A stretch of DNA of 64,000 nucleotides from Sympetrum striolatum. Lineage: Eukaryota > Arthropoda > Insecta > Odonata > Libellulidae. Shown piece after piece: positions 25,201 to 36,900 of the stretch (its first letter is position 1; each line of letters opens with the position of its first letter). Under the pieces are notes generated by a model, which worked only from the letters and a program-made list of their open reading frames with translations, searched no databases and was not told the DNA's origin. The stretch covers positions 87,152,254 through 87,216,253 of the forward strand of contig OX388343.1 of assembly GCA_947579665.1 (NCBI GenBank), read 5' to 3'. The position numbers and the translations under genes were made by a program.

Positions 25201-25759
25201 ATAAATGTAGTTATTCAAAGTTAAAGTAATTTTTAAACCTCAAAACTTGTTTCATTTTTTTATTTCATTATGTAAGAACCAATGTTAGATATCCCTAATT
25301 ATTTGGAAATTATTAAAAGATTGATTGCAGCTAAGAGAGCCAGTATCTCTTGGTAAGACCAGTTATCTTTCTTTCTGAATGACTTTGCCAATAATGTCTT
25401 TTTCTTAAATAAGCTCTTTGTTGATCATTGTATTAAGAGGAATATTTTATCTAAAGCTCTATTTTAAGAAAATGCTAAATTGCTGCAGTACTCATAATTT
25501 AATATTAAATAGATGAATTATAATGTCTAAATGCCAAACTTTCCAGGTGATCCAGTTTTCAATCCTGCATGCCCTTGTTCTGGGACATCAGGGTCGTGCA
25601 CTTCGTTTGATGCATAGGCAGCAATCAGAAGATCGTCCCACTCGTGAGCTTGAGGAGAAGTGTCTGAACTCGTATCGAATGCTTGGATGGCCTCACTGTG
25701 TTCGGCATTTTGAACAGTCAATCCCTGTTCGATATCCAGTATCTTATCATCCTTTTTAA
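1228..25759 (+). CDS. TPP2: Tripeptidyl-peptidase II (23 exons, complete)
   Basis: This giant cytosolic subtilisin-family peptidase removes tripeptides from N-termini, working downstream of the proteasome. Exons: 1228-1389, 1470-1598, 1993-2160, 3163-3320, 3826-3989, 4355-4459, 5289-5421, 5554-5684, 6132-6365, 8536-8666, 9623-9824, 10150-10306, 12871-13067, 13373-13566, 16449-16666, 16828-16953, 17212-17320, 17507-17805, 23207-23285, 23647-23794, 24109-24520, 24916-25135, 25547-25759. All phases agree; they give 4089 nt, or 1362 residues plus TAA. The catalytic set is visible: Asp43 ([11 protein letters not shown]), His263 (SHGTHVA), oxyanion Asn363 (SAGNHGP) and Ser451 (NGTSMSSP). The start is the first in-frame ATG and gives [17 protein letters not shown], colinear with the family N-terminus. 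The C-terminal half follows the known family to its end. The protein is about 110 residues longer than the human one, partly through a Ser-rich stretch (residues about 963-976) and a Lys/Glu-rich insert (about 1116-1176). Intron 10 uses a GC donor. The introns hold many transposons. Identification is from remembered family sequence, not a search. Confidence 0.96.
1599..5288. other. TPP2 introns 2-6: nothing notable
   Basis: Intron sequence between exons at 1993-2160, 3163-3320, 3826-3989 and 4355-4459. It is AT-rich with no recognised repeat except a short (CA)n run at about 4306-4321. The apparent reading frame at 3945-4256 is only exon 5 running past its GTGAGT donor into the intron. Confidence 0.6.
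7075..7345 (-). repeat. Diverged copy of inverted-repeat family A
   Basis: Read on the + strand, the stretch from about 7095 to 7195 (starting ACTCGAAAATAACG and running to GTGCACC) aligns with the reverse complement of 11060-11160 inside the 10.4-12.0 kb element. Shared blocks include CGAAAATAACG, GAATGTAATGC and TGTGCACC. It is therefore a third, older copy of the family seen at 10545-11160 and 12245-12710, in opposite orientation. Boundaries are unclear because of divergence. No coding potential. Confidence 0.55.
7620..8380. mobile_element. piggyBac-type MITE, 761 bp, TTAA-flanked
   Basis: Terminal inverted repeats CCCTCATATGGATT (7620-7633) and its exact complement (8367-8380) are flanked by TTAA at 7616-7619 and 8381-8384. 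CCC-starting termini with a TTAA duplication are the signature of piggyBac transposons. Longer subterminal inverted repeats follow: 7644-7683 and 8164-8195 share GTTACG then TTGGATTTTC then the GCGCTGCGG block. No transposase frame is present, so it is non-autonomous. It lies in TPP2 intron 9. Confidence 0.85.
8667..8672 (+). promoter_or_regulatory. Non-canonical GC splice donor of TPP2 intron 10
   Basis: Exon 10 ends CAG and the intron begins GCAAGT. Apart from the T to C change this is a perfect donor consensus, as is usual for GC-AG introns. The next exon starts at 9623 after an AG, and phase 0 joins Gln to Val as in the conserved protein. No usable GT donor nearby keeps the frame and the conserved sequence. 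Confidence 0.85.
10386..11953. mobile_element. Non-autonomous pogo-like element, 1568 bp
   Basis: Inverted termini begin CAGTAGAAGT and share the GTTATAACGAG block (23 bp with two mismatches, 10386-10408 and 11931-11953). TA dinucleotides flank both sides (10384-10385 and 11954-11955), as expected for Tc1/pogo insertion. No transposase frame is present; the open frame at 10544-10831 shows no family resemblance. The inside holds a second pair of inverted ends (see 10545-11160), which suggests a nested insertion or a composite. It lies in TPP2 intron 12. Confidence 0.8.
10545..11160 (+). repeat. Inner inverted-repeat family A, reference copy
   Basis: Inside the pogo-like element, the left sequence GCGTGAAAAATAACG followed by TTTACCCG...TGTGCACCC is mirrored at the right by GGTGCGCATTACATTC...CGGGCAAAT and GCGTTATTTTCGCGTAAA. 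The same layout recurs at 12245-12710 (direct) and about 7075-7345 (inverted). This marks a separate repeat family that was probably inserted into, or captured by, the pogo-like element. Confidence 0.6.
12245..12710 (+). repeat. Second direct copy of inverted-repeat family A
   Basis: It aligns in order with 10570-11090: TTACTCGCAAAT/TTACCCGAAAAA, then GTGCACCCTTTT, then the block around GTCCTGTAGCACAGGG versus GTCCCGTAGCACGGGG, CTCGTCAAAC, TTATTAAATGAATG, GATTTTGAATTGG, and GGTGCACTTTATT near the end. It is diverged and has no coding potential. It lies about 290 bp downstream of the pogo-like element, in the same TPP2 intron. Confidence 0.65.
13959..13984 (-). ncRNA. Hammerhead-ribozyme-like core in Penelope end
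   Basis: On the minus strand, CTGAAGA (13984-13978) is followed by GTGAG, loop TTAT, CTTAC and then GAAA (13962-13959). GTGAG and CTTAC can pair as stem II with one extra U before the stem. CUGANGA, stem II and GAAA are the hammerhead core, and such motifs are known in Penelope-like element termini. The extra U, and a stem III that I cannot define clearly, weaken the call. Confidence 0.4.
13973..15560 (-). pseudogene. Penelope-type reverse transcriptase / GIY-YIG remnant
   Basis: Recognisable pieces on the minus strand are a finger/palm segment ending [12 protein letters not shown] (15404-15216), followed by a stop and then [11 protein letters not shown]. Next comes the active-site segment [12 protein letters not shown] (about 15125-15090), and then a GIY-YIG start [16 protein letters not shown] with QSG and EHLKSF further on (about 14545-14420). 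The palm motif reads YVDN where the family has YVDD, so a catalytic Asp is lost. In the nuclease the usual YIGQTG reads YVRQSG. At least one stop and several frame changes break the frame. It is not expected to make protein. Confidence 0.8.
17942..18447. mobile_element. TA-flanked MITE, 506 bp
   Basis: Imperfect 27 bp inverted termini run from CAGTATTTCCCAGCC to TAAGACGCAC at the left (17942-17968). They match the reverse complement of the right end (18421-18447), which starts CCGTATTTCTCGGCC, with four mismatches. TA flanks both ends (17940-17941 and 18448-18449). This is the pattern of Tc1/pogo-type non-autonomous elements. No transposase is evident. It lies in TPP2 intron 18. Confidence 0.75.
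18448..19632. other. TPP2 intron 18 between MITE and Tigger: nothing seen
   Basis: AT-rich intron sequence between the 506 bp MITE and the Tigger element. I see no open frame, repeat or conserved motif here, nor in 22829-23206 between the Tigger and exon 19. Confidence 0.5.
19633..22828 (+). mobile_element. Tigger/pogo DNA transposon, 3196 bp, decayed
   Basis: The left terminus begins CAGTAGAACTTCGCAATAGC and the right end, on the complementary strand, begins CAGTAAACCTTTGCAATAAC. TA duplications lie at 19631-19632 and 22829-22830. Between them is a recognisable pogo-family transposase (20401-22040). This is a full-length, formerly autonomous copy in TPP2 intron 18, in the same orientation as the host gene. 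Its termini resemble those of the 1.57 kb element at 10386-11953. Confidence 0.9.
20401..22040 (+). pseudogene. Tigger/pogo transposase, inactivated
   Basis: The N-terminal helix-turn-helix reads [18 protein letters not shown] (about 20440-20570). The ATG at 20401 is out of frame with it across a run of eight A's (20412-20419), and a second frame shift lies near 20570. From 20575 to 21504 a single frame holds the CENP-B-like HTH ([13 protein letters not shown]) and the catalytic core. The three Asp codons are at 20923 (NLDETGLFY), 21238 (LLIDHAPVH) and 21334 ([13 protein letters not shown]). That frame has one internal stop at 21067-21069. The spacing of the last two Asp residues (32 codons) fits pogo-type enzymes. 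A Ser/Asp-rich tail follows to about 22030. Broken, so not expected to act. Confidence 0.88.
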
Positions 25760-28700
25760 TCCTGCCTTTATATAGCAGTTGAGATAATTCTCACTTCCTT
25801 TCACCACTGCCCAGGAAACTATTAGCCTGATCTATAGATGAGCTGCTTTGGTAGGTGTGCCAAAGTGGTGACGTTTTTAATATTATATGAGCTAAATTTT
25901 GTTTACTTGTCAGCGTGGATCATGCAAGTTAACTGTTGTGGATGTGGAGTTGTTTTTATGCATTGTGTCTGTTAGATGTGCATCTTGGACCATATTTGAT
26001 TACATTAACAAATTGTAAATCTTAAATATGCTTTATAAACTGGAAGCAATTTCAACTTTTGCTTCCAACAAATAGGTTAAAATTCCACTTTACAGTGGAC
26101 CTCAGGATTGGTTTACTTTCCAAAATACAACTATATATGTTTTTATCATCATCAATTTTATTTATTTCTCACCATCCACACTTTATCTACACTTGTCCCC
26201 TCTCTTAAATTAATTAAAGACATAAGATTTATTTTAAGGTGAAGAAACATACAAAAAAATCTGATTGAAATTCTTAACCCAAACTTATGCATTTCCTCTC
26301 TTGTTACTACTTAACTGCAGCATCTGCAAATGTATGGTTTGCCTTATCCAAAAGCAATTTTGGAAGAAAAATGAGGTTTCAATCACAACATAGTATCTAT
26401 CTGTGAATATTAGATTTTCAAACAATTTACTCTGACATAATTTCCATAGCTTTTTTAATGTGCATCCTATGTTCAGAATTTCTATTATGTGTGTTAAATT
26501 CTTTTATGATTCATATCAATAACCCTCCTAGAAAGATATGCACAAGAAAGACATGTTATTGAAGTTTGAAAATAAACCATGCCTTTTTACGGGACACATA
26601 ATTCTCAATATTACAGAGTTGGCTTTGACAATGGTTCTCTGTTCGTTAATGTATGCAAGTAAGGTGTTCTCATGAGAGACATAGGAATTGCGTTAATGTT
26701 CATCATCATTAGTATAATATTAGAGTGTGTAAATAATTGCACCTTGCTGTGTTTTTACAAAATTTCTATGAAATAATGTTTTAGCTATGGCAATAATAAT
26801 ATTTAATAATGGACCAGTTAAGAAAATTTGACACCCCTTCTACATACCTAATTGTTGATTTTAATCTCATGGAGCTGGCTGCTAGGTAAATAAAAGGACC
26901 ATGAAATTAAGTGTAAACATTTTGTGATTTAACAGAAAAAATAGATGGCTAATTATGTAGCTGCAGTGTCACTTTGAAAATTTTTATCCGTCATTTACCA
27001 TTATTTTCACGTATTTATATAAAATTCTAGATGCATTTTAAATTTTGTTCCATAATATAATATGGGTAATTCTAATTTGATGAAACTTTTATTGAGATTA
27101 TATTATTTAAATAATGTATCATCTTTTTGCAAACTACTTTTTGTGCTATTTTTTTAAAATTTATTGAAGACGAGAATTTTCATCATTTTTTATGATTTTA
27201 ATGAATTGCATTTTTTTAATCAGTTAAGAATAGTGAATCTTATGTGTTATTAATATCTAAGGCCTTAATTTTTCCTCATTTAATGTATTTCTCTATTATT
27301 GAACATCATAAGTTTGAGTATGCATATTAATTTTAAATTACATCACTGTGCATCAGTGTGTTGTTTTAATTACATCTACAGTAAAAACTCGTATAACTGC
27401 TCTCCTAATATGTATAGAGGCAATGAGTTCGAATAACTCAGGGCATGACTGTCAATATAAACAACTAATGTTTATTTAGGGTTCAAGAGATTTCTTTCAT
27501 TTTTAAATAAAAAACCTCTAATCAAGTGAACTTTGAAAGTTAAGCTCAGTTAGGTTCTTAAATTGCAATCAAATATTGCTCCACTTAATGCAAACAAGGC
27601 TCCACATGTACATGTAACAATATTTTCTCATCTTCAAATATTTCTGCTTCTTTGCATTCAAGCTCTATCTTTTTCGTTTCATCTGGGTAATCCTTACACT
27701 AAGATCTTTGAGGTTAATAATTCATGTTTTTGTGGACTGAAAAGATAATCACTTGTTGAATATTAAAAGAATTTTAGAATACTGATGAATTTATCAAAAA
27801 TTGAAGCAAAGAAGAACAGGGAAATAAGTTGGAACTATTAGCTGTTTGTGGTGACAAACTTATTTAGGATTCATCAAATTTATTCAAAATATCTTAATTC
27901 ATTATGGATTATAAAATTCGTTAAAATTAATATTCTTGTGATTTAAGCTGAATATGTTGCTCTTATTCTCAGATAAAGTCAAATGTGATTACATTTCCAT
28001 ATCATCTGTTGCCAACATGTTAATTCTTTGATTACATTTTTTAGAATAATTATTGAATATCAAAATACTTTCTCGTAAAACATTCTACTTGCACAAGATT
28101 TCAAATGTCCAAGACATGAGTTTAAAAGTTTTGGAAAAAAATTTCCACCATTCAAGATTGTTAAATTCACAAAAAGTTTGTTGGTTTCCTATTCTGGAGT
28201 TTAATTTTTTATTGTCTTGGATAATTAGGATAAATTTATTTGTTCATCAGTTGTATTTCCCTAATGAAGACTATAAAGAGTCATAATGCAACATTGGGGA
28301 ATGACAGGTTAGGCTGTAGAAGGATATTTTGGAAAGGAACAGAATTTCCAACCAGCTTACCTCAAATTATAACAAGAAAATAACTTACAATTATTATTAT
28401 CATAGGAAATTATGATTCCCTGGAAAAGATTTGATATGAAGGATTTTGATCTCTATTTTTTAATTTTTTTCATAATTAATTACAGAATATATGTATCCAT
28501 TCATTCTTCTCAGTTATTATAAATAGGAAGGTTGATAGCAGATGGAAATTTTTATTTGAAAAATTTCAGATTTGTAGCATAATAAAAGATGATGGAGCTT
28601 ACATAATTGAAAGTACTGATAAGCAGTTGTTCAAAATGTTATTTATGATTTTTTTTCAAATAAATGTTCACAATGATATAATGATCACTAAATCCTTAAG

Positions 28701-31700
28701 TTTTTCCCAACTCATGTCTTATAATATTATCCATTACAATTGCTTCCAGTCACTGAATAGTCTAGTAAAATTAAATTACACTTTTATTATAATGTACCTA
28801 TGTTTGAAGTTGTAAAGGAAATGAATGTGGTTGTATTTTAAACCTCACTTTTACTGTGCCATGTGGTACATAGATTGAGTTCCAATTCAAATATAGAAAT
28901 ATTAATGATGCTGGTTACTTGGAACCAATGAACTGCTGGTAAAATGACAATGGGGAGATGAAAATTGCATCATCTAAATAAAGTTAAGGTAGAAATATCA
29001 TATTGCTACATAGACACTGCAAATAGTTAACTATTTTAATTCTCTTGAGTTTAACATAATGTTAGACTCAAACCATTCTATCACCTAAATATTCAAAGAT
29101 TTATCATGTATGCCAATAGTGAGAGGTATTCTGTATATGCCATGTTAAAATTGAGATTTAATCTGAAGATATAAGAATGCTTTGAATTGAAAGAACATTG
29201 ATCCAAATCTTTTAGTAAATCCAATATCTTTCATCAATAATATTATTCTTTAATACCTGCATCTTATGAATTTTTCGCTTTGAAGAAAGCAATTTTTGCT
29301 GTATTAATGGCAAATTAAAATTGCTTTTTAAGCAACTTTTTGGCTGCTGCAACTGACATATTTTACTCCCACTTTTGTAGATTTTTATTTCAGACTAAGT
29401 TATCTAAGTATATCACTTGAAGTTATTTAATTTTAGAGCCATGTGTGAATCAATAGTAACTTTGTGATTTGATATTACTGCATATCTGCCTATGAATCCT
29501 AATACTTAAGGAGAAAATATTGGCTGTAAGCCAATTAATTCAGTTTGGTTTTATGCCATCCTAACTGTTTCTTCTCCTTTTAATTTCCTCATTTTGTTCC
29601 AGATAATTACCATGAAAGGATTCTGTTTCTTAACCAAACAGAGATTAAGGTCATATACATACTATTTGAAGGCCTGTATCCATCCTGTTCATCATTTTGT
29701 AACTGCAAATCTGAAGTGGCCTGTTCTAAATTTTTCATTCCCTTTTTTTGCATTGATATTTTACAATATAAGCTACTTTTTAGCAATGATATGCTTCTCT
29801 TATTCTTAAATAAATTATTGGATGTGAATTAAAGTAGCATTTTAAAATTAATATATCCAGGGAATTTTTGAATGAATTTGTATAAAAAAATATCTTTATG
29901 TACCTGTTGTTGTGACTGGCATATGTGGGAATATTTATTTTCTTGTTCTTGCCTGAAAGGGTGGTGATCTTAATTATTATGTGCTAGTCACATAATTTTG
30001 TTTTGGTTTATTGCTGTATTTATCTACATTTGAGTGATTAAAGGTAAGGAAGGGTTCAGAAATATTTAGAAGTAGCATTTATCTCATTTAAAATTTCTCT
30101 GGAATCGTAAGGAGATATTTTATGAATGTTAGAAATTTTGGATATTTTTCATCAACTTACTGTTATCATAGTGTTCCATGATTATAATTATTGATATCTC
30201 ATAAAATTAATAAATTTTCCTCTTTGATTCATAAATGATACATTTTTATGTCAATTGCATTGTATGTTAAGTGACTGACTGCTTATTTTTGCACAAAGTG
30301 GGATCAATTCCTTTTTTCCCTGATCTAATTGTATGTAAGTTGAAATATGAAGTGATTGAGCATATCATGTTTGTGAAAACATGAGTTCTGAGTTTCCTTG
30401 TGTACGTGTGATGTGGTATCCTGATTAAAATTATAAATTTCACAGTTAAGGCAGTGTCTACTGGTTTGTGGACTTCAAAAAACATTTCTGAATCAGAAAA
30501 TTCCTGCCATTTTAATTTTCCCTTTTCCCCTTTTACTGTTTCCTTTCTAGTTACTTCTACATTTAAAATATATATTTGTGTGTAACATGTTCTACTAATT
30601 ACAGCTTGACTATTTGGTTGGATTCTACGTTAATCATGAAGCTTATGTGCCTCTGATAGACCAAAGTGAGCTAATGCTACCTATGTATGATTCTATGTAT
30701 ATTTAAAATTTGATCAACTAAAGAAGACAAAATAGTGTAAGAAGAATTGTTCTATTCTCTTGAACACTGTGATTATTGCACTGCAGTTGTTGTGCTGTTT
30801 CCAGTGATGTGGGAATATTTTTAGACATTGAAATTCAAATATTGTTGTCTGATTGACCTTTTTGAGTGCGTAGTGTTATTGGAATTTGTATATTTCAACT
30901 ATTTCTTGATTTATAGCTATCTCATGTGATTCAGAGTCGATAATAACATGCATTTTTAAATTTCTCATGCCACCTTATTGCTTCCACTCTCTTATCTGCT
31001 TATAACATGCTTATCGTATTACACCCTCTATGATTTTAAGAGGAAAATTTTAATTAAAAGACTAAAATCAAAATAAAAGACTTTGAATGTTCAGGATGCA
31101 ACACTCTACAGAGCAGCTGCTATGAAAGCTTGTCAATCATTGCAATTTGTGTAGTAAAAGGTGATAGGTAAAGATGAAATTCTTTATTGAGTTCTTTTAT
31201 AGCAAAGACTGATTTCTGGTGGTAGCATATTTGTGCCATACACAAATCGAATCAGTCAGGTGTTAATATGTAGTTGGTAGGCAGTCAGATGTTTGCTTCT
31301 CTATCCCTCTTGTATCCACTATTGATAGTAATTACTTGGTATTTAGTAGTTAAAGTAATATAATGTACGTAATCTGGAAAAATGTGATGTTTGCATGTGA
31401 AGACTAGTGCACATTTGAGCGTAGATTTTGAAAAGTAGTGCAGAAATTTGTTTTCTGGAAATAGGACATTTTCAAAATAAAATATAAAATTTCTTAAAAA
31501 AGACATTTAAAAATGAGTTAGACATTAATCTTATTCTTTTTATGTATTTAACTTGAAATAATAAGGTAATATACTAGGATAACATGCTGTATGAATTTCA
31601 GGCATAAATTAATGGTAATAAAAGTATGTGTTATATGTTGACAAGTATGGTATTTGGAAATGTTTTCCAAATGCTGCAAATTTTTTTTTTCAGAAAATTT

Positions 31701-33019
31701 TCAATTGAAATGAGCAACTCATTCACTGATCATTTACCTAAGTAAGAATTACTAGCAGTATCCAAAAAAAAATACTAAGTATTGATGGCTCATATTTCAG
31801 TGTATTTAGTGTTTATTCATAAATGAGATGTAATTAGAATACTTATAATTCAACAAAATTTAGTTTGACTCAAACATATGTTTTTAAAAGAATTGTAGCT
31901 CAATGATCTAAGTTAAGAACGTTGCAATTTTAACTGCACCATGCTGCTTTTCATTTGATACCTTATCCTTGAGCTAATTCTTCTACGATTAAGAAAAAAA
32001 GCCTCTATTACCAAACGTTGCTCCAAAAAAAATTTTTTGAAAGGGACAACCATTTTCTAACAGAACATCAGTTTTTTTTGTCTACTACAGTGTATTGTAT
32101 TGATTGTTAGGTTTGTGATTTCTAATGTCTCTGTGGACCCAAACATATATAGCTTTCATTCACAATTAATAATTTTCAAACCAAAAATTAATGTATTAAT
32201 TTTTTCTTGACTATCCTATTACAAAAGTATTATGTAACAATTACAAGAATTAGTGATGTTAAGCTCAGATCCTTAAGAATATCATTGTTGATCGGCAATT
32301 TAAGGGATACCTAATGTTCCTAATAGTATCATTTTCAGCTTTTTATTTCGTAGATTCATTAACTCAAATTCCTTCCCCAACAGCCTTTCTCTTCCTTTTT
32401 TATAACTTATTCTGGCATATGACATCATTTGTCTTTTTCTTTCACATCTCTTTTCACTCATTCTACTTTTGTTTGTCTGTTTTCTGCCATCCCAGCATCG
32501 TTTTTCTATTCCACACCAAGCCTATATCTCAAATGCCTCAAATCTTTTGATGTCCTCCTTTTTCTATGTCTTCTATTCATGTAGAAAATCAATCCTTGGG
32601 AGGAATTTTATCTTTTCATAATTTACTTATCAAGGCCTCTATTCATCAGTTGCTTTCACTTCATTTTCTTGGCTATAGGGTTTCTTCATCTAACCATCTC
32701 TGTAACCTATCACTGCAAATAATGACTATTTAAAAATAGTTATTGATACATCTCTTCTAGTTCTTCCCAATTACATGATTTTTAACCTAAATTTTATTCC
32801 ATTTGTAAATCAAGTAACTTAAATTTTCCATCAAAACTTAATTGTTTTAACATGTATTCCATTAGATAGTATATATAAACCCCTTTTGAGATCTAATACT
32901 ATATCTATTTCATCTGCATATCTAGGCATTTCACTCTATCAAATTCTTCATAAGCTTCTTCCACTTTTTCAAATATATTTTGTACCAATACCAATCTCAT
33001 TATCTATTACTTCAATCAT

Positions 33020-33320
33020 TCAGATAAGGCTTTTTAATAATTATTATCTTGGTGAATAGTATACTCCCAAGTTCAACTTCAATTCCATCATTTGTAAAAT
33101 TTCCTCGAGAGTATATCACTTAATATTGCTTTACGGTCGGTTGCCTCAATGAGGACCTCTGGTTGTTGGTGCCACTATTTGGAGCACCGCTACTGTAAAT
33201 GTAAAAGCCCCTATTTACAGAAGTGAAAAGACTTGACTTGGTAGTTTAGTTTTTTAGAAAGTGAAAGACTTTGCCATAACCTGGCTTTGTGTCCCAGCCA
33301 AGTCACTATTATTCTCTTCT
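33020..33320 (+). repeat. tRNA-related composite SINE, old copy
   Basis: It matches the reverse complement of 51060-51400 along its length. Shared blocks in order are CATCATTTGTAAAATTTCCT, the GAGGACCTCTGGTTGTTGG block, GGAGCACC, AAAAGCCCC, ATTTACAG, GGTAGTTTA and CCAGTCAAGTCACTAT (here CCAGCCAAGTCACTAT). The tRNA-like second half is more decayed than in the 51 kb copy. It lies just past the 3' end of the DNAI7 gene. Confidence 0.7.
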
Positions 33321-33761
33321 AGAATGAGGAGGTTTGAGGCTTACAAAAAAGCTCGCTAATGTAAGCATATGTGTTTAATTTCAAGCATCTTTACCTACAA
33401 TTTAATACTTAAACTTTCAATGAAACACATGAAGTTACAAGAAGAATGCATACACAGGATTACAACTTTCATTTGCCAGATCTTATTTTATTATATCTTT
33501 CTTTAGTGAAAAATTATGATACTTGGTATAAATTCTCCCAGCTTTGTAGTTAATCCAGCATGATGTTAGATTAAGGTCTCCTATATATTTTTAGAGGCCT
33601 ATAAAGAATTAATTAAAATATATAATACATTTTTGAAATGCCAAACACTGCCACTTTCTTTTACCATTACTAACTAAATTATTCTAATTACACGGTTATT
33701 GAACTATTCATTTCAATTAATTGTTGATGGTAGGTGATATTTCTGATTTTAAATATCAAAT

Positions 33762-33767
33762 TTTATT
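33762..33767 (-). promoter_or_regulatory. Candidate poly(A) signal of DNAI7
   Basis: AATAAA on the minus strand, about 160 nt past the TAA at 33929. It is the nearest canonical hexamer I noticed; other AATAAA-like sites lie further on in this AT-rich DNA. Confidence 0.4.
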
Positions 33768-33928
33768 TATAATCAATTGATAAATTGAAAATAAGTGTAA
33801 ACGTTTAATAGGATATTCTTGCAATACTAATTATTGATATTAAAAGCATTAGAATTGACATTAGCTGGAGATTTAAAAAAAAGTTACCTTGATGGATGGG
33901 TCATATATTTTCTTCTTGTAGTCTTAGA

Positions 33929-36900
33929 TTATGAAAACGTTAAAATCTTGGTCCTTGAAAGAACAAAACCCACATTCTTCAGAAGACACAACTGTGTTTC
34001 TGACATTTTTCTCTTACATGATTCTGAACTGTTTTCTTGAAGAAGATGAAGTAAATCAACATAAAACTAGAAGAAAATCAATTAGATAAATTACCTAACC
34101 CCCAATAACAAGTAGTAAATTTATACATACCCCTTGTTCTGGCACATTTTCGGTGACAAAAGATTGGCTCACTTCAGTGCAGTCAACTATAGATGTGTGC
34201 AGAGGAGTTACCAGCACTGTCTTGAAAGTCTGCAGTAACATTTTTTGATTAGAACATTTCCTAAACTATGGTTTTAGTATCAAGAGATGATTTAAAATAT
34301 CTTATTCAAATCTGTCTCTGTCATGCAATACTTTTTACAAATATATCGTTAATAATATTAATATGAAGAAGCATAGGACTTCAGTAACTATTTTATTTAA
34401 TTATTAGAATTTCATTCTTCCCCATCAAGTAATCCAAAGATTGAATATTTATTAATGTGTTATTTCATGTCACAAAATAAATGAATTTTCAATTATTATT
34501 GTTGCCTGAATTTATTAAGCAACTATTTAAATAATAAATTGTTGATTAAATGTCATTAGAATCAATAATATTTAATCATATCATATTAATAGAATGGATA
34601 TTTTTTATTACTTCATTTAATGATATTAAATTAATTTATACTCACTTGCTTTTCTGCACCAATAAATTCCCTCATTTGAAATATGAGCTTACGACGTCCT
34701 GCTAAGAGATTCCACCTGCTCCATGCAAAATTGTGTGTTGTGCATGCCATAGCCATGCAGTAATAAAGATGATTCTCAGTTGCAGCATGCTTGCCAGCGG
34801 GACCCTCAACGTAACAGATAGCATCATAGTCAGGGAATATATCCACACCACCATCACAGAGTTTCTGAAATTTTTTTATTTTACAATTTAGACATTGTAT
34901 TTATATCCTGATAGCATGTATATAAGTATTACTAATACAGGTTTATTAATTGTTTTTAATTCAAAAGTTTACGATACCCTCATATCCTCTAAGAATGTCA
35001 AACCATAGCTAATGAAAAGTTAATTGTTTAGTATTTATTTATGTTAAAGCTCAGTCATTAGAAAACACTTTACTCTGTTATCTATGAGTCTCATTTAATT
35101 CACTAAAGAAGCATCCAATTTGTAAAAAGACATAGATTTGACTATTACAATATATTATCTGGTAAAAATGTAGTTAGTTACCCTAATTAAAACATGGGGA
35201 GTGTAGTAGATGCCAACAATATCTTGCAAGGCATTGGTTGATCCATTTTGAAGCGAACTAAGACACACCATACTTTCCTGAAATTAAACCATTTTTATGT
35301 AATTTAAGCTTTTTTTTGTGCAATATCATACAATATATACCCATTTAATTTAGGGTATCTTCTATGGCACAGTATATAATCAGGAAAGGTGGTACATTGA
35401 AGTGATTTTGTTTTGATATTATTGTTAAAGTAATTCCAAACCCAATAAATGAAGCAATGAACACATTTTATTTTAAAAGCCTAAGGTGTAAAAAAAAGTC
35501 AGCTCTTAATGTGTCTTAAATTAATATTTGTAAAATGTTTGAAATGTAAATATATTTATTAGAGGTAGTCATTGAAATTTGAACAAGCTTTCCGTAATTT
35601 ATTGTAGTAATAATGCTATAAAGATGTTACAGCAAAAATAAATTACAGGTGTGGCATAATAATGAAAACATTACTAATTGATAGTAACATTAAATATAAG
35701 AATTAATCATCCTGATATTAAGTACTTCAGAAGTATAAAAATAATTTTGATTACCCTGAACCAAAATATTTGCTTGTATTACACAAACTGCCATATATAT
35801 AAAAAGAGCAGGTTCAGAATCCATGTTTACCTTGAAAGTAAGTTCTATTACTAGAACCGATGCTGTCAAAGAAATTATAACAGTATCTGACTCTCCTGGC
35901 TTCACATCCCATGTTTGGAAGGGGAGATTTGAGTAGCGATAAGTAGCTAAAGCAATTGGGCCAGAAAGAAGTCCTGTGCGAAATGAAACAGATTGCTTTT
36001 CCTCATTGAAACGAATGTCATGAAATTCAGAAGTAATCCAGCATCCTCTTTTTTCATCCCAGCCCACTATTACTGGTGGTTCAAACCAAAGTACAGTCTC
36101 TGGCAAACTATTCAATCAGTCGTTCATGAAAGAGAAAAATATCATTGTTAATTGGCCCTTAAAAAAAGAAGGAATTAAAGAAGAAGGAAGGAAGGTGCTT
36201 AATGAATATAATGTTCACTAAATAATATAACAAAAATGGTATTTACATATGAGGTTCAAGTTCCAATCACATATATTTTTTATTTCTGTTCATCCTTTGA
36301 TATTCATACACATAAATATTTAGTTAAATAACTTATAGTTATTTTTATAGTATTCTTTATTTTAAGGTAATAGGTAAATAGAAGTGACGAGCAGAGTTCT
36401 GTTATCTATCTATTATATATAGATGCTTCTCCGGATTCATTCATGTATCCATATATATATATAGCGAGGATACAAATTCACAGGCTAAACCACAATCGTC
36501 ATTGACCTGAAATTTTTACGACATATTGGCCATAACGTGTAACCTCCAGAAAAATTGCGATTTTGAAACTCAGTGTCATTGGTTCGATTCCAGAGGGCCC
36601 CAAAGTCCCGATTTTTCCCGTTTAAATGCATTGCCGTGATTTTCGGGATTTTTTTAAAAATACTTCCCGGATAGGTAGAGAATCAAAACTCAAGGAGCCT
36701 ATATATATGGTCATGATCTATCGAAAACATAAATGAGTTTCACGGAAAATATCCTGGGTTCGATGCTAGGTCGAGGCAAAAATCGGCCGTTTAAAATGCA
36801 TTGTGGCGATTTTTAAGATTTTTTTTGGACCCTTTCCCGATGGCAAGGAAACTTGAAATTCAGCATGAGGTTGGAGATTATACATATATTTCATAATCAA

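Larger units (their letters stand above)
25760..33928. other. Convergent intergenic region, AT-rich
   Basis: This lies between the TPP2 stop (+) and the DNAI7 stop (-), so it holds both 3' UTRs. The first AATAAA after TPP2 is at 26571-26576; others follow. A SINE copy lies at about 33020-33320. No frame above about 80 codons looks coding, and no structural RNA was recognised. An acceptor-like TTCCAG at about 29600 leads into only a short frame without family resemblance. Confidence 0.55.

Noticed and set aside
27377..27440. Left end of another pogo-like element (TA then CAGTAAAAACTCGTATAACTG)
   Set aside because: It resembles the pogo-like ends at 10386 and 19633, but no matching right end was found within several kilobases, so no element is called.
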